From NCBI RefSeq assembly GCF_032854445.1, contig NC_088304.1, positions 1,736,001-1,800,000 on the forward strand: a stretch of 64,000 bases of DNA, in the 5' to 3' direction. The position numbers were made by a program, and so were the translations under genes. Within the stretch, counting starts at the first letter, position 1; each line of letters starts with the position of its first letter. The stretch is from Liolophura sinensis. Its lineage: Eukaryota; Mollusca; Polyplacophora; Chitonida; Chitonidae. Below are positions 48,105 to 58,224 of the stretch, piece after piece. Under the pieces are notes generated by a model. It saw only the letters and a list, made by a program, of their open reading frames with translations. It searched no databases and was not told the origin of the DNA.

Positions 48105-49005
48105 ATCGCGTGTGGCTACCCCTTGCTTCAACCCATGCAAAAACTCTCCGAGCGCATAGAAAAAGTCAGGCGTCTGATGGGATGACGTGGGATCCGTTGC
48201 CATTCATCTTAGAGAGCGAACGCCAGTTCTTGTCGGTTGGCTGCAACGTGTGGCTGTTGTCTTACTCGACGACCCATGATATCCCAAAGGTTTTCTATGC
48301 GGGACATATCTGGGGAACGTGCAGGATACGGCAAGGCATTGACGTCGTTGGCCTCCAGGAAGTTCTGCACAACTCAAGTTGTATGGGGCCTGGCGTTGTC
48401 ATGCTGGCACAGGACACCACGTGGCAGCTGTTGAAGAAATGGTTAGGTTCCCACCAGCGGTTTCACCTCCTGGACGCATGATGCGGCCGTTCCTTCGCCA
48501 TTTCGACGGTAAACTCGCTGTCTGCTATAGGCTCTATACAGGCAGAAGCGGCTTTTATCTGTGAAAACAACACGTTGCCAATCACGTCGCTGCCAACAGC
48601 GTACAATTCGAGCCCATCGCAACCTCTGTCGACGATGTTCGGCTGTCAACAACTGTCCTCTGAATGGACGATAGGCTCTAATTCCGTGAGCCATGAGTCT
48701 CCTGGACACGGTCTGCCGACTGACCTCTGACCTTAGGCATTGATTGACAATGACGTCACTGTCAGGAAGCGGTTCCCATGGTGTAAGGTGCGTAGGTACC
48801 CGTCTTCTCTGGGCGTAGTTACCCTAGGCCTGCCTGTTCTTGGCCTGTCCGATGTCTGCCCTGTCTGTCTGTAATGTTGCATCAAGTTTGACACAGTTAC
48901 ACGAGATCAGCTGAAGGTCCTTGCAATGTGGGCATGGCTGGTTTCCATGGACACCATACTCAGGGCCCCCTCGCGTTGTTCTGGTGTCTGACTTGTTTTT
49001 GGTGG
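48105..49005 (-). pseudogene. Dead Tc1/mariner-family transposase
   Basis: Reverse strand, about 300 codons with stops and frame breaks. In order: helix-turn-helix remnant ('SRVTVSNLMQHYRQTGQTSD', 48900-48860), GRPR-type hook ('TGRPRVTTP', near 48820), catalytic blocks 'WQRVVFTDKSRFCL' (first Asp, 48580-48540), 'HDNARPHT' (second Asp, near 48390) and 'PARSPDMSRIENLWD' (Glu, near 48300). The three acidic positions survive, but in-frame stops and frameshifts show it is inactive. It interrupts or abuts retrotransposon fragments on both sides. The continuous piece is 48443-48709. Confidence 0.88.
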
Positions 49006-49012
49006 TTTTTAG

Positions 49013-49855
49013 TCAGTGTGTAAGTCCAGCATACTGTGTGTAACGTTTGTATACACTTATTACATGTGCAGTTGCGGCCATCCATGGGTCACGTGATGTT
49101 TTAACTTTCTTCTTTCTCTCAAAACAAATTCGTGTGGGTGTATATGACGCTTGTCGCACATGGGAATATGCTTCGTACAATGTTTTCCTACAATGATTTG
49201 GTATAAATTTGCTGAAAAGGCTGGTTAAATTTAACTCACGGAGTCGGAAAGTTTCTTTTGGCCGACAGTTTATATATAAACTTATGAACAATTTGGAGGC
49301 AAGAGAATGCGTCGAGTTGAAACGTGTTGAGGATTTTAATTGAAGGAAGAAGGGCGGGGTGTGTGTAAGTCTGTGTGATAAATGATAATGTGGATTGCCC
49401 GCTGTAGCAAAATACACAAGGGATTTAGGTGTGTCCTGTAGGTGTTACCCGAAACTGCATTGGCCTAGACAAAAAACAGGGTGGAATGATGGAGAAATAT
49501 AGTACCAGAAGTGTTTATTTGTTCATTAACTTCTTTATACATTTTATAATTCCTATGTTGCGTGAAATTGTATTTGAAATATATTTAATGTGTGATGTTC
49601 ATGACAGGTTTGCGCCAAGACACTTTATATCATCAACAAATTCTATTTCATAGCTGCCTAATTTTATTTTTGGGATATCTGAAGGGGATAACCTTTTGCA
49701 TGGGTTAATGATTATGCATTTACTTTTATTAATATTTAGTTAAAGCTTATTGGCATGACTCCACCTTACCTGTTATAGTTTCAATAATTTCCTGAATATT
49801 ATAACCAGGAAAATGAAGGCTAGTGTCATCGGCAAGAAGCATGAAGCTAGATCAG
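49013..49855 (-). pseudogene. Non-LTR retrotransposon fragments (linker and RT)
   Basis: Reverse strand 49850-49590 reads 'MLLADDTSLHFPG' (the [FY]xDD active-site block of reverse transcriptase), then in another frame 'NKSKCIIINPCK' and 'YEIEFVDDIKCLGANL', typical of the following RT blocks. 49417-49013 has a 134-codon frame with 'KTSRDPWMAA', like the linker before RT. The order is not that of an intact element, so rearrangement or two insertions are likely. Confidence 0.6.
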
Positions 49856-50200
49856 ACGACCAGTTTACAGGAAACACATTGTGACCTCCTGGACAGATAA
49901 GTCTTAAGATGTAGATACTAAAAAGTCAACCTTCAACTAAAGTACCCAACACATTGCGTGACTTATCATGGCTATAAAGCCAATGAGATCTGAGTGTGAC
50001 ATTACGAAATCACTTGGCCTGGGTGGAGCGTTGAAATGTTACAACTTTTAGACCAATTATCGCCTTTTACAGCACTATTTTCCCATTAGAACAACAAGTC
50101 GAGCATTTAATTAGCGTACAGTGTTAATTAATATTCCAACCACTAATGTTCCAGGCATCACCCACTCCATAACAACCTAGCGACTAAGCTATGGAGGAGT
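49856..50200 (+). promoter_or_regulatory. Upstream region of ectodomain gene A
   Basis: The part from about 49965 is homologous with the orphan segment at 42445-42730, and its last 80 bases resemble the corresponding region of gene B (about 56170-56255). Confidence 0.5.
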
Positions 50201-50208
50201 TATAAAAT
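50201..50208 (+). promoter_or_regulatory. TATA box, ectodomain gene A
   Basis: TATAAAAT about 44 bases before the ATG at 50252. A matching box stands at the equivalent place in gene B, which suggests both genes keep a core promoter with a very short 5' UTR. Confidence 0.7.
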
Positions 50209-50251
50209 ACGCTTTTCACCCAAACCACTGATAGTTTACGGCAGTCTCAGG

Positions 50252-51721
50252 ATGCGACTCATCTTCAGATTCTGGGTGGCCTTCGCTGTCAACCTGTCCT
50301 TCTCTTTCTTCCATAAAAGCGAGGCATGGGGAACGCTGGTCGCTGGAAAGTTTACAGACGTTCACGAGTGGAAAGACGATAGAGTTTTTGCAGAGACAAC
50401 AGTTGTACCTGTATCTGAAGCCGACAAGGGATTGGCGGCTTCTGTGGCAGACCTGAGCGTTTATGCAGAGACAACAGTTGTACCTGTATCTGAAGCCGAC
50501 AAGGGAGTGGCGGCTTCTATGGCAGACCTGAGCGTTTATGCAGAGACAACAGTTGTACCTGTATCTGAAGCCGACAAGGGTTTGGCGGCTTCCGTGGCAG
50601 ACCTGAGCGTTTATGCAGAGACAACAGTTGTACCTGTATCTGAAGCCGACAAGGGTTTGGCGGCCTTTGTGACAAAAGTATCGTTCTTGGATCTACCTAC
50701 CATTCAGGAAACACACGCGGCCATCTTATCCGCCAGTGTGCAGGATGCAAAACACACAGAGAAAACAGGCCAAACCGATTCCATCGATCGTCAGAATTTA
50801 ATGGTGGCCACACAGAACTTCGAACACACAACTCTGGCTTTATCTAATGGAATTTCAATGTCAAGTCTCTCCAAAGTTGCAAGAGAACAAGACCAGAATA
50901 TTTCACTGTTTACAACGCAAGGCTACGTCAAAGCCGTTTCATTTAAGAAGGGGTTAAGGTTGAGTGGAACGCCCGGTTCTTTCGAACAGTTCGCCACAAA
51001 CTGCTCGGGAACCGGAGAGAGACTGTGCGGCTGTTCTGCCTCCTGCGCTGTTGTTGATAATTGCTGCTACGACAGTGATTTCATTGAAACTGCCGTAGAA
51101 TCCACCACTGATAACACACAGAGGTACTCATGTTACTCGGACATTAACGAAAAATGGACTCTGTCTTCGCCAAGTCGCCTCATCAATCAATGTTCTGATA
51201 ACTGGACAGATGAGGCTGTGCGTGGTCTGTGTGAAAATCCAGCTGGGAACGATCTTAAGACTTATATCCCCTGCTATTCACCGAACACGCGGCTCTCATA
51301 CAGAAACATATATTGTCTGCATTGCAACGGCCTGTCGGAAAGCTCTTTTTGGGAAGTCACTTTTCAGTCAACCCGTCCGTATTACTTTTTCTACGCAAAC
51401 AGCTTCGATAAACTGAACAAGAGTGCAGGCCGTCCGCTTTATCTTCGTGGTCAACGGTTTGTTCTGTCCCTGCAAACGGGCTTTGAGCCTTCCCACTGCT
51501 CCTTTGCTGTGGACAAATGTAATTCTGAGTTTACTACAGAGACCTTGTCCAAGATGTGTCGCGCCTACTATAACCCTGTTCTGATCAAGGGTAGCATGTA
51601 CAGGAACGTCCACTGCTTTCAATGTGCCACGGGGTTGTCCATCGAGGCTGTACATTATTCACTAATAACTCGTCGACCTCAAAACCCAATGTCACTCCTG
51701 CTGAACATGAGATTAGATCAA
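50252..51721 (+). CDS. Ectodomain-like protein A, exon 1
   Basis: Residues 1-490 of a predicted 685-residue secreted or surface protein. A signal peptide (core 'FWVAFAVNLSFSFF', about 1-22) is followed by four 25-residue repeats (46-145; 'AETTVVPVSEADKGLAAS'). A somatomedin-B-like core comes at 251-295 ('CGCSASCAVVDNCC': C-x-C-x3-C-x5-CC). Two Cys modules follow, each with a YRN-x2-C motif: 'YRNIYCLHCNG' (350-360) and 'YRNVHCFQCATG' (450-461). Modules like these are, as I recall, common in ectodomains of lophotrochozoan adhesion-type GPCRs. No transmembrane bundle is encoded here. The ATG follows a TATA box. The exon ends at CAA before the donor GTAAGT at 51722, phase 0; reading on to the stop at 51802 would add intron. 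Ligand and partner are unknown. Confidence 0.85.
50387..50686 (+). repeat. Four in-frame 75-bp repeats in gene A
   Basis: Each unit encodes 25 residues with 'TTVVPVSEADKG'. The units differ at a few bases only, so expansion or homogenisation is recent. The last unit diverges into 'AAFVTKVSF'. Confidence 0.95.
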
Positions 51722-52017
51722 GTAAGTAGATCTTTGTTGCTGGTCCAAATGTGTTTGTATAGATCTACTTTGTCCATCTGTTTTTGTCGTTGTAGTGTAT
51801 AAAGCTTTTTCCACATCATGGCACTGAGGGTTTTATCTCCTGTTACAGTTATTTGGTAATTTAGTAATCATCGTTGATGGTAAACTTTAGATCTACAGTT
51901 ATTTTGACAAATTATTAATAATAACATTGAAGTTATAGTTATATACCTGTATATTTTATACTTATATTACGGCTGTAACGCTACTGGTCTGACCTCAAAT
52001 CTTTGTTTACTTGACAG
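51722..52017 (+). other. Intron of ectodomain gene A
   Basis: 296 bases from GTAAGT to 'TTACTTGACAG', phase 0. Nearly identical to the intron of gene B (57929-58224), with about three substitutions. Confidence 0.88.
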
Positions 52018-52605
52018 AAGCGTATGGCTTGTCCAGAAGCAGGATGTGTGCCAGAAATAACCCGGGTATATGGGTATTACCAAGCTTTCTTTACTGTCGT
52101 CTCGTATACCCTTGCCTCTAATATCTCTTCCTTGGATAGACAGGCTATAATGCATCTGAACAAGAGGGCAGTACATTCACCAATCGTTACATTTATCAAA
52201 GCAAAACTGAAGCAATACAATCACACTGTACGTCTTGTGATACCGAAAATATACGAACTTCAGGAAATAAAAGAAGTGAAAATCAGTCTTCTGATAACAG
52301 ACGAGATACTCGTCGGAAACATCCCGGCCATTGATCAACTGGTGATTTCCATGCATTTCGAGTCAGACGTTGACAACCTCATGCACGTCAGTTGTTGTCA
52401 AGATGTTCATGTTTTTGGCTCTCAACCAAAAGCAAGTCCCAGGACTGAAGAAATTCATACAGATTCCCCTTGTGCGGAAATGACCTGCAATGAAAACAAC
52501 ACAACAATTCCGCTTGCCATAAATTCTGCACAGAAACATTGTCAGATGTTTCATTTCAGTTTCATTTTCTTTATTTGGCTTTCTCTGGTGGCAGTTCGAG
52601 GCTGA
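52018..52605 (+). CDS. Ectodomain-like protein A, exon 2
   Basis: Residues 491-685 and stop. It opens with 'KRMACPEAGCVPEI' after the acceptor TTGACAG, phase 0; the ATG at 52024 is internal. The region is mixed alpha/beta in appearance, with two to three N-glycosylation sequons ('NHT', 'NNTT') and cysteine pairs including 'VSCCQDV'. The last 18 residues ('FHFSFIFFIWLSLVAV' and two more) are hydrophobic and end the protein, as in a GPI-anchor signal or a single membrane anchor without cytoplasmic tail. No seven-helix domain follows before the stop. The predicted protein is identical to the equivalent part of gene B. Confidence 0.83.
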   Translation, partial: KRMACPEAGCVPEITRVYGYYQAFFTVVSYTLASNISSLDRQAIMHLNKRAVHSPIVTFIKAKLKQYNHTVRLVIPKIYELQEIKEVKISLLITDEILVGNIPAIDQLVISMHFESDVDNLMHVSCCQDVHVFGSQPKASPRTEEIHTDSPCAEMTCNENNTTIPLAINSAQKHCQMFHFSFIFFIWLSLVAVRG

Positions 52606-54734
52606 TCGTTCGTGACATCCATCGTGCATGATCGTGTTTATTAAGGTCATTGCCTCGCTTAGAAAACATGTTGGTGAGCTACCGTATGTTTGCACTAAGT
52701 TAAGCTGCGCTAGTATCTGTTATATTCCTTCTAAAGTAAACTGAACTATATGTTCACTGAATAATAATTTCTCCGTGGTAAAGGTATATTTTTGTTGAAG
52801 TCTCCAAATGCAGTGTTGCACTGTTTAGCTACCAGTATCAGGTGAATCTAGGTATATCTCATACCTCAGAAAAAGAAATCTGAAAGCGGGGATATTGCTG
52901 TTGCGTTGTTGTTGTATTTATGAGTTCGAGATACAAGCTGTGGGTATTGCTATCAACGGTCGCAAGAGATATGTACTTTTCGTCTTTTGTGTTGTTTGTT
53001 GTGCATTCTTCTTTTCATTTTCGGAACTGTATATTTCAGGTGCAATTATATTTGTCGAAAAAAACACAACATAAAAGTATCAAGAACTGTTTATATTTAA
53101 ATAACTTGGAACTGGAATCTCGGATGGATCAGAGCTTATATAGGATTATCTCTTATGGTTTTCGTTTATTATACGATGCGCATATTCAACTATCTGCAAA
53201 ATTAGTCATACTCGCTACCAAAACCGTCACAACGCGAACAACGCCTCGTGAATAGGTCACCAAACTTTCGACGTGGAGAGTATAAACGTTTGGTAATAAA
53301 TGACTGATGGGTGTCCAGCGGACAGTTAACCACGCCCACAAGATAAACGTTGTAAGGCCTGTTACATATCAGAAACTGTTTTGACTTTTCTTCTCTATAC
53401 TTATAGATATATGCAAAAAAATTGTAAGAGTACATATGTGGTGAACATACAGAGTAAGACCAGAGCATGGACAACAGCGTGATAGCTGGGAAGTGGTCAA
53501 AGGTTACTGGTGAAATACGGTCTCTTATGTATTTAGCTCAGCTAGGGTTTCATTCTAACTGTTTATGTAAATGCTTAAATAGTCTTTCTTACTTTTGTGC
53601 CTGAAACTTTCGTTTATGTGCTTTACTTCTTTTAGATATGTGGACATCATTTGTATATATATATGTTTAAATAATTGAGTATTTGCACATATGAACAATT
53701 CTAATTGTACATTGATGTGTTTACAAAGGAATTGTATATAAATTATGTACAACAATTTTACATATGCACGAAACAATTGGACATATGTACATTTCTTTGC
53801 AGATCGGTAGATAATAATAATGAAATAATAGTCATTGCTATCTGATATGGTTTTTGTGATCCGATATGGTTTTATAGACGTCTTGGTTGGCCATCACTGA
53901 CAGACAATTGTCTCTTGTGCCGTCCTTCCGAATGGTTTGCCGTTCTGGTTCTGGTCCCTTGTGGTTGCACACAGCAAACCCTTTATACATGTTTCTGTAA
54001 AGTAGCCGGCAAACAAAGTAACCGGTAATAAAACGTGAAATGTAGTATTTCGTTGTACATAGTCAACAGGTTTTGTCGTCTTCTCTCTCTGTTTACTCCA
54101 TAAATATAACCAATGGCGGATGTTTTGGGCTGCCTGTAATTGTAAAGGTGAGGGCGTCAGGTTGACATGTCTCACGTCAGTTATTCGCTTTCTAACCATA
54201 GTGAGGTTTTACTCAGGGTATCATTATATGCCGCCTGGTGAGATGTAATGAGGGCCCTGCAAGAGAAAAAATACATAAAGTTTAACACCTGAAACATATG
54301 ACAGAACTGTGTCCAGGCATTTGTTGCTTAGACAAGTCACCTTGTGGGTTGCTGACGGACCCTCAGAGCAGATGATTAGTGATCAGCTGTGCAGAGATTT
54401 TTCCCCGGGTATAGTTCACGGGATTATCCAAAGTATGCATGAGCCACCAAACAGTGAATATAAAGATTGAAGAGCTGGGGAAAAGCTAGATGTATGATGG
54501 TGTTTAACGTTTCTCTTCCCCGAGCTCAACAGCAATCGTGTGTATGAGTACGTTATACACACTCTACATGTATACTGGTTCTAGGTATCAACTTAGCCAA
54601 AAATTACTTCCACTCCTATTCTCTTGCAAAAGCTAAATAGATTCGTTTATCCACAAACTAAACGATGAATTTAAATTGATATAATAAAATACTTGCAGCA
54701 TTGAGAGTCGAAACTGATATAAGTACATGTATTA
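52606..54734 (+). other. 3' flank of gene A within the duplicated segment
   Basis: AATAAA at 53295-53300 is a possible poly(A) signal, giving a UTR of about 690 bases. Short open frames here (for example 52920-53255) are matched in copy B but resemble no known protein. A piece of the fold-back repeat family lies at about 53440-53580. Confidence 0.5.
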
Positions 54735-54950
54735 TTTTATTTATTTATTTGATTGGTGTTTTACACCGTACTCAAGAATACTTCACTGACATGACGGCGG
54801 CCAACATTATGGTGGGTGGAAAGCTGGCAGAGCCCGGGGGAAACCCACGACCATCCGCAGGTTGCTGGCACACCTTTCCACGTACGGCTGGAGAGGAAGC
54901 CAGCATGAGCCTGTCTTGAACTCACAGCGACCGCATTGGTGAGAGGCTCA
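54735..54950 (-). mobile_element. SINE inserted in duplication copy A only
   Basis: Inverted tail 'TTATTTGATTGGTGTTTTAC' through to 'CGCATTGGTGAGAGGCTCA', without the A-box head. The flanks on either side are adjacent in copy B near 60825, which is an empty site. Confidence 0.9.
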
Positions 54951-55045
54951 AGTAAATATATTATATGAATATAAGTAATATATTATATTATTATTGTAAT
55001 GCTGATCGTTGATATGGAGCTATGATTTATTTTCATCTGTGATTG

Positions 55046-55619
55046 TGCTACACAGATATTCTTCTCTTTCTGGTGGATGGAGAATGAGTTATATCAGTGA
55101 GTCGGTATACACCCTAACGAATATTTACATTTATTATAAAGATTTACATCACAGAGAGAAAAACGAGAGCACCCACGACTTTGTGATAATTGGAAAATTG
55201 GTCACAAGTAACCGGTGACATACCTCCTCTTACCAATTTACCTCAGTTAGGGTTTTATTCTAACTGTTCATGTAAATGCTTAAGTAGTATCGAATTACAC
55301 TCTCCCTAGGCTCGGTAGTACCTAAAAGTCTTACAGACATGTGCTTGATGTTGTATTAATATTGACTCGTTTGGATCTATACTTTTCGTTTTGCTAGATT
55401 GAACTTGGTCTGTAAGCTGTCCCGGTTTCAATTAAGAATAGCCAACAGTTTTGAAACATTCTTGGGAAGAGTAGCAAGATTCAAAACAAAACATCCAGGG
55501 CCGTATTTGTTTTTCAGATGTAGACAATTCGGCCTGAAACCAAAATAATCTGTGACTTGTCATTCATTTTCGTTGATTCTATCGAAAATGGACGAAACAT
55601 CCCAAACTTCTAACTTGAT
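55046..55619. other. No gene seen
   Basis: Spacer holding a fold-back-family remnant at about 55170-55290 ('GTCACAAGTAACCGGTGACA', 'CTGTTCATGTAAATGCTTAA'). Confidence 0.5.
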
Positions 55620-55955
55620 CTCCGCTTCCGGGGCGGTACACCTAGGATCAATCCTTGGTCGGGTCACACTGAAGACTTTAAAAGAGGAAACTGCAACTTC
55701 CTCGCTTGGCGTTCAGCATTAAGAGGATAGTGCAACGACTGATTGACCTGTATCAGTGTAATGGCTTGGGTAGGACGGCTGACTTCGGTAAGTCGTCTCA
55801 GTGAAGCAGCACTAGATATACGAGCGGTGGAAATCCGTCCTGCAACAAGGAGGCTTAATACACGTATATGCGCTCTAAGGACTCGTTCGTCGTCATTCGA
55901 CTGAAAAATTGTTCAGTACGACGTTAAACCCAAAGTACTCACTCACTCTTAATTG
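55620..55955 (+). mobile_element. Second SINE-like family, long copy
   Basis: About 330 bp: 'TTGGTCGGGTCACACTGAAG', 'TCGCTTGGCGTTCAGCATTA', 'CGACTGAAAAATTGTTCAG' and 'ACGTTAAACCC', then ACTCACTCACT. The 3' half matches 7615-7800. I recall this end from bivalve and gastropod genomes. No pol III boxes were identified. Confidence 0.72.
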
Positions 55956-56257
55956 ATCTGAAACTTGTGATAACGAGGCGATGTACTAAGGTTTCATTCA
56001 ATACGATGAAAACTGATTTGTGACAGACTAACACACTGACGAACCGTCATCGTGACGGAGAAACAGTCAAGGTGTTAACGTACAGACCCCTCTGCCCCGG
56101 TATACAGTGAGTAATTAACGCTCCATCCCAGCAACCAGCTGAGCGTCGAATTGACATTTAATCGTATTACTAAGGGGCGTAATACTAATTAATAATTCAA
56201 CCCACTGATGTTTTTGACGTCACCAGCTTAGTGGTATAGATTAAACAACACACGTAT
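55956..56257 (+). promoter_or_regulatory. Upstream region of ectodomain gene B
   Basis: The last part aligns weakly with the gene A upstream region: 'AATTAATAATTCAACCCACTG' (minus one base) against 'AATTAATATTCCAACCACTA'. Confidence 0.5.
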
Positions 56258-56265
56258 TATAAAAG
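56258..56265 (+). promoter_or_regulatory. TATA box, ectodomain gene B
   Basis: TATAAAAG 44 bases before the ATG at 56309, followed by GACGCTT as in gene A (TACGCTT). Confidence 0.72.
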
Positions 56266-56308
56266 ACGCTTGGCATTAAAATCACTGACATTTTACGGCC
56301 CAGTCAGG

Positions 56309-57928
56309 ATGGTTCTGCCTGCGTGTTTTTGCTTGGCGTTTGCTCTTAACCTGTCATTATCATTCTCACAAAATAGAGAAGAGAGAAGAAAAGCGATCGC
56401 TGTTATTGTTAGAAAGGTTCACCAGGGGATCGTCGAAAGCGTTCATGCAGAGACAACAGTTGTACCTGTATCTGAAGCCGACAAGGGATTGGCGGCTTCC
56501 GTGACAGACCTGAGCGTTTATGCAGAGACAACAGTTGTACCTGTATCTGAAACAGACAAGGGATTGACGGCTTCCGTGACAGACCTGAGCTTTTATGCAG
56601 AGACAACAGTTGTACCTGTATCTGAAGCCGACAAGGGAGTGGCGGCTTCTGTGGCAGACCTGAGCGTTTATGCAGAGACAACAGTTGTACCTGTATCTGA
56701 AGCCGACAAGGGATTGGCGGCTTCTGTGGCAGACCTGAGCGTTTATGCAGAGACAACAGTTGTACCTGTATCTGAAGCTGACAAGGGATTGGCGGCTTCT
56801 ATGGCAGACCTGAGCGTTTATGCAGAGACAACAGTTGTACCTGTATCTGAAGCCGACAAGGGTTTGGCGGCCTTTGTGACAAAAGTATCGTTCTTGGATC
56901 TACCTACCATTCAGGAAACACACGCGGCCATCTCATCGGCCAGTGTGCAGGATGCAAAACACACAGAGAAAACAGGCCAAACCGATGCCATCGATCGTCA
57001 GAATTTAATGGTGGCCACACAGAACTTCGAACACACAACTCTGGCTTTATCTAATGGAATTTCAATGTCAAGTCTCTCCAAAGTTGCAAGAGAACAAGAC
57101 CAGAATATTTCACTGTTTACAACGCAAGGCTACGTCAAAGCCGTTTCATTTAAGAAGGGGTTAAGGTTGAGTGGAACGCCCGGTTCTTTCGAACAGTTCG
57201 CCACAAACTGCTCGGGAACCGGAGAGAGACTGTGCGGCTGTTCTGCCTCCTGCGCTGTTGTTGATAATTGCTGCTACGACAGTGATTTCATTGAAACTGC
57301 CGTAGAATCCACCACTGATAACACACAGAGGTACTCATGTTACTCGGACATTAACGAAAAATGGACTCTGTCCTCGCCAAGTCGCCTCATCAATCAATGT
57401 TCTGATAACTGGACAGATGAGGCTGTGCGTGGTCTGTGTGAAAATCCAGCTGGGAACGATCTTAAGACTTATATCCCCTGCTATTCACCGAACACGCGGC
57501 TCTCATACAGAAACATATATTGTCTGCATTGCAACGGCCTGTCGGAAAGCTCTTTTTGGGAAGTCACTTTTCAGTCAACCCGTCCGTATTACTTTTTCTA
57601 CGCAAACAGCTTCGATAAACTGAACAAGAGTGCAGGCCATCCGCTTTATCTTCGTGGTCAACGGTTTGTTCTGTCCCTGCAAACGGGCTTTGAGCCTTCC
57701 CACTGCTCCTTTGCTGTGGACAAATGTAATTCTGAGTTTACTACAGAGACCTTGTCCAAGATGTGTCGCGCCTACTATAACCCTGTTCTGATCAAGGGTA
57801 GCATGTACAGGAACGTCCACTGCTTTCAATGTGCCACGGGGTTGTCCATCGAGGCTGTACATTATTCACTAATAACTCGTCGACCTCAAAACCCAATGTC
57901 ACTCCTGCTGAACATGAGATTAGATCAA
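56309..57928 (+). CDS. Ectodomain-like protein B, exon 1
   Basis: Residues 1-540 of a predicted 735-residue paralogue of protein A. The signal peptide ('CFCLAFALNLSLSFS' core) and the next 25 residues differ at most positions from gene A although the length is the same (45 residues before the repeats). Six 25-residue repeats follow (46-195), then the somatomedin-B-like core and two YRN-x2-C modules, almost identical to A. The ATG at 56309 is the first in frame after the TATA box; a longer frame starting at TTG (56270) would overlap the promoter. The donor GTAAGT at 57929 is the same as in A, phase 0. Confidence 0.85.
56444..56893 (+). repeat. Six in-frame 75-bp repeats in gene B
   Basis: Same unit as in gene A. 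Unit 2 has 'SETDKGLTAS'; the others are nearly alike. Copy number differs from gene A (6 against 4). Confidence 0.95.
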
Positions 57929-58224
57929 GTAAGTAGATCTTTGTTGCTGGTCCAAATGTGTTTGTATAGATCTACTTTGTCCATCTGTTTTTGTCGTTGT
58001 AGTGTATAAAGCTTTTTCCACATCATGGCACTGAGGGTTTTATCTCCTGTTACAGTTATTTGGTAATTTAGTAATCATCGTTGATAGTAAGCTTTAGATC
58101 TACAGTTATTTTGACAAATTATTAATAATAACATTGAAGTAATAGTTATATACCTGTATATTTTATACTTATATTACGGCTGTAACGCTACTGGTCTGAC
58201 CTCAAATCTTTGTTTACTTGACAG
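57929..58224 (+). other. Intron of ectodomain gene B
   Basis: 296 bases, the same length and splice sites as in gene A. Confidence 0.88.

Larger units (their letters stand above)
50389..55045. repeat. Tandem duplication, copy A (highly similar part)
   Basis: Matches 56446-60890. The offset is 6,207 bases after the coding repeats and about 6,057 before them, because copy B has two more 75-bp units. In exon 1 after the repeats I count six base differences (three amino-acid changes), and in exon 2 one silent change. Similarity falls after about 54225 and continues, diverged, to about 55045. Confidence 0.93.

Noticed and set aside
48110-48564. Forward open frames of 60-120 codons
   Set aside because: They are shadows of the reverse-strand Tc1/mariner transposase pseudogene.
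51722-51802. Read-through of ectodomain gene A to a stop at 51802
   Set aside because: A strong donor GTAAGT stands at 51722 and the downstream exon continues in phase; the read-through tail is intron. The same applies to 57929-58009.
52920-53255. A 111-codon frame conserved in both duplicates (also 59127-59462)
   Set aside because: Conservation follows from recent duplication of the whole segment; no recognisable domain and it lies in the presumed 3' UTR.
56270-56308. Longer start for ectodomain gene B
   Set aside because: It would begin at TTG and lie only a few bases after the TATA box; the ATG at 56309 gives a proper signal peptide.
56409-56756. Antisense Leu/Ser-rich repeat frame
   Set aside because: Shadow of the 75-bp coding repeats of gene B.
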